From an uncultured Lachnospiraceae bacterium (GTDB lineage Bacteria > Bacillota > Clostridia > Lachnospirales > Lachnospiraceae), in NCBI GenBank assembly GCA_947177925.1, contig CAMWWJ010000161.1, positions 1-7,462 of the forward strand: 7,462 nt of DNA, written 5' to 3'. Below the pieces are notes generated by a model, which saw only the letters and a program-made list of their open reading frames with translations, was not told where the DNA came from and did no database searches. Both the position numbers and the translations under genes were made by a program. The stretch's first letter is position 1, and each line of letters begins with the position of its first letter. Positions 6,357 through 7,462 of this stretch are shown here, in pieces.

Positions 6357-6461
6357 ATGTGGAAACGAAATGAAGGAAAAAGTGAGCTGGATATTCTCCA
6401 GAACCGGTTTACCAGATATCTTGTGACAGCTGTTAGGAGACAGAGGCTGTTATATGGATAG
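6357..6461 (+). CDS. 34-codon ORF, probable N-terminal remnant of a sigma-factor-like protein of conjugative elements
   Basis: GGAGG at 6346-6350 and ATG 6357 give a well-formed start. The product begins MWKRNEGKSELD, and its second half, QNRFTRYLVTAVRRQRLLY, resembles by recollection the first helix of the small sigma-70-like or helix-turn-helix proteins common in clostridial conjugative elements. Those proteins are several times longer, and here the frame stops just after the recognisable part. No other frame continues it; the following + strand DNA is the antisense of a peptidase gene. The last 12 nt overlap that convergent gene. It is therefore likely a truncated gene cut at a DNA junction, though a genuine micropeptide under hairpin control is possible. 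No protein-level evidence is available here. Confidence 0.5.
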   Translation: MWKRNEGKSELDILQNRFTRYLVTAVRRQRLLYG

Positions 6462-6886
6462 TGTTTTGTCCCTGCGCCGGCAGCCTATCATCAGTGCGGC
6501 CGCGGCGGCCAGCAGGGCGGCAAGCATCAGGGTTTCCAGCATCCGGTAGGGGCCGTAGATAAAACCTGTGACCGCCGCCAGCTTGATGTCGCCGCCACCA
6601 AGCCTCGTGCCGTCTTTGGAGAGCATGGCAGCAGCAAGCAGGATCAGGAAGCCTGACGCACATCCGGTCAGCGAAAGGCCAAGCACTGTCCAGAAAGATG
6701 TTCCTGCACCGGCAGCCTGCATATGGATCGGCAGGGATGCAAAAGCAACAGGGCAGAAAAAACAAGTGCCCGGTCAGGCACCCGCTTTTTGTAAATGTCA
6801 TATGCTGCAAAGCCTAAAATACAGCAGATTACCAGCGATTCATAGGATAAGGCAATAAGGTCACTCACGGTTTGTATACCAGTCAT
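6450..6886 (-). pseudogene. A24 (type IV/Tad) prepilin peptidase, frameshifted and cut short at its C-terminus
   Basis: This would be a membrane aspartyl protease that cleaves pilin leader peptides. The N-terminal part has a membrane segment and FAAYDIYKKRVPD, holding the first catalytic Asp. The C-terminal part, in a different frame, has GGGDIKLAA with the second catalytic Asp in the GxGD motif, plus membrane helices. The two frames join at a six-T run (plus strand A6 at 6757-6762). One extra T would give a continuous reading, ALVFFCPVAFASLPIHMQAAG. As written, the upstream frame stops near 6668. The protein ends RRRDKTLSI, just where family members usually continue with an LPFGPF-like segment. 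ATG 6886 is preferred; TTG 6889 and GTG 6868 are alternatives, none with a good ribosome site. It overlaps the upstream gene by 26 nt, so translation is likely coupled. Confidence 0.8.
6452..6461. other. Probable recombination or integration junction
   Basis: Recognisable + strand coding of the 34-codon ORF ends near 6455. Recognisable - strand coding of the prepilin peptidase ends near 6459. Both genes appear cut at this point, and base composition rises clearly to the right of it. An element end, a deletion endpoint or an assembly join would all look like this. No flanking direct repeat could be identified within the window. Confidence 0.4.
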
Positions 6887-7462
6887 CAAAGAGGCTGCCG
6901 TGTATGGTGATGTAGTCGTTTAGATTGACGGACAGCATCCCGTCCGGTGTCCAGTCATCCAACACCTGGGTATAGACCACGTAATTGGTGTTATCAGGGA
7001 ACCACACAGGGGTAAAGTGGACCGCCCGTCCGTAAGTGGAAAACTCGTTTGACCGGAAAGTGAATTTTGCACTGCGTCCGCTGGAAACGCGCTGCAGGAG
7101 CCGTAGGTAAGTGTTGTACTGGAATTCCGGAAACACGGAAAAGGCAGTCTGTGGATTGGTGACATGGCCTGAGGGGGCATCCGTGGATAAAACGGCATTC
7201 ATGCTTGTCTTGACACCGTGACCGCTCTTCATATCCTTGCCGTTTGCAGTTGGCACAATATCATCCGGCATCAGTGACATACTTCCGGATATGGAAGCGG
7301 AGTAGCCGGTATAATTGTATTTCCATTCCCCTTCATCCACCCATTTTCCTTCGTCTATCCAGTTTCCCTCGTCCACCCATTTTCCGTGTCCGCCGGGGCA
7401 GTTTGATGGGCATGAGCTGTCACAGGGGCTGGAATGCCACTTCTGGTTGGAATGCCATACCC
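6861..7462 (-). CDS. C-terminal part of a secreted or surface protein next to the Tad locus, family unknown (partial)
   Basis: The frame is open to the window edge, giving at least 200 residues; the start lies outside. From the edge it reads a Trp/His stretch with a WHS repeat, a Cys cluster CDSSCPSNC, then [VI]DEG[NKE]W three times in tandem, followed by a domain of about 150 residues rich in Ser, Thr, Asn and aromatic residues. That domain looks like a beta-rich extracellular fold, ending near GSLFDDWYTNRE. No transmembrane segment is seen in this part. It is directly upstream of, and overlaps, the prepilin peptidase gene, so both belong to one - strand operon. A surface or pilus-associated role is inferred from the neighbour; I do not recognise the family. 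Confidence 0.7.
   Translation of the reverse strand, partial: VWHSNQKWHSSPCDSSCPSNCPGGHGKWVDEGNWIDEGKWVDEGEWKYNYTGYSASISGSMSLMPDDIVPTANGKDMKSGHGVKTSMNAVLSTDAPSGHVTNPQTAFSVFPEFQYNTYLRLLQRVSSGRSAKFTFRSNEFSTYGRAVHFTPVWFPDNTNYVVYTQVLDDWTPDGMLSVNLNDYITIHGSLFDDWYTNRE
7323..7376 (-). repeat. Three tandem 18-bp coding repeats, [VI]DEG[NKE]W
   Basis: Reading on the minus strand, 7376-7359, 7358-7341 and 7340-7323 encode VDEGNW, IDEGKW and VDEGEW, preceded by GKW. The copies differ at several synonymous or variable bases, so the repeat is not a very recent duplication. It forms an acidic, Trp-spaced linker between the Cys-rich part and the C-terminal domain. Confidence 0.85.

Noticed and set aside
6433..6810. 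A 125-codon minus-strand frame over the prepilin peptidase
   Set aside because: It is rich in Cys, Arg and His without hydrophobic segments. The other two frames carry the two halves of a recognisable peptidase, so this one is a shadow.
6568..6858. A 96-codon plus-strand frame opposite the peptidase
   Set aside because: It has no ribosome site and is antisense to well-supported coding sequence.
1..7462. CRISPR array, tRNA, rRNA or insertion-sequence transposase
   Set aside because: No spaced direct-repeat array, no tRNA-like cloverleaf or CCA end, no rRNA-like stretch, and no transposase or integrase motif was found in either strand.

Overview
The window looks like accessory DNA from a Gram-positive, Firmicutes-type anaerobe, most likely a gut Lachnospiraceae-like clostridium. 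The reasons are strong AGGAGG-type ribosome sites, an AgrA/AgrC-like LytTR and GHKL two-component pair, intrinsic U-tract terminators, and Tad-type pilus genes. No genus can be named from sequence alone. By eye the window has three compositional zones: about 1-3030 is clearly AT-rich, 3200-6460 is intermediate, and 6460-7462 is GC-rich. This suggests a mosaic built from pieces of different origin.

Left zone (19-3029, + strand): a tightly coupled two-gene unit. The first gene encodes an ~804-residue P-loop ATPase with clear Walker A and Walker B motifs and long unassigned flanks. The second overlaps it by 10 nt and encodes a 201-residue protein with one N-terminal membrane segment and a helical cytoplasmic part. 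A strong bidirectional hairpin at 3117-3166 closes the unit. A large ATPase translationally coupled to a small membrane protein, in AT-rich DNA, fits an antiphage or abortive-infection module. That is inference; neither protein could be assigned to a named system.

Middle zone (3215-6461, + strand): a 112-aa protein with a helix-hairpin-helix end resembling the RNA polymerase alpha C-terminal domain; a candidate micropeptide or repeat region; a ribbon-helix-helix protein behind a promoter whose -10 box lies inside a perfect palindrome; then a LytTR response regulator and a GHKL histidine kinase in the same orientation, closed by a terminator. The gene-free stretch 5989-6356 holds a tandem-repeat cluster, two candidate promoters, two further terminator hairpins and a hairpin that masks the ribosome site of a 34-codon ORF. 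That ORF resembles the N-terminus of small sigma-factor-like proteins of conjugative elements.

Right zone (6450-7462, - strand): the C-terminal part of a surface-type protein running off the window edge, followed by an overlapping A24 prepilin peptidase (TadV/CpaA-like). The peptidase is frameshifted in a six-T run and ends abruptly. Its truncated end meets the truncated end of the 34-codon ORF at about 6452-6461. This point is probably a recombination or integration junction between a mobile element on the left and a Tad pilus locus on the right.
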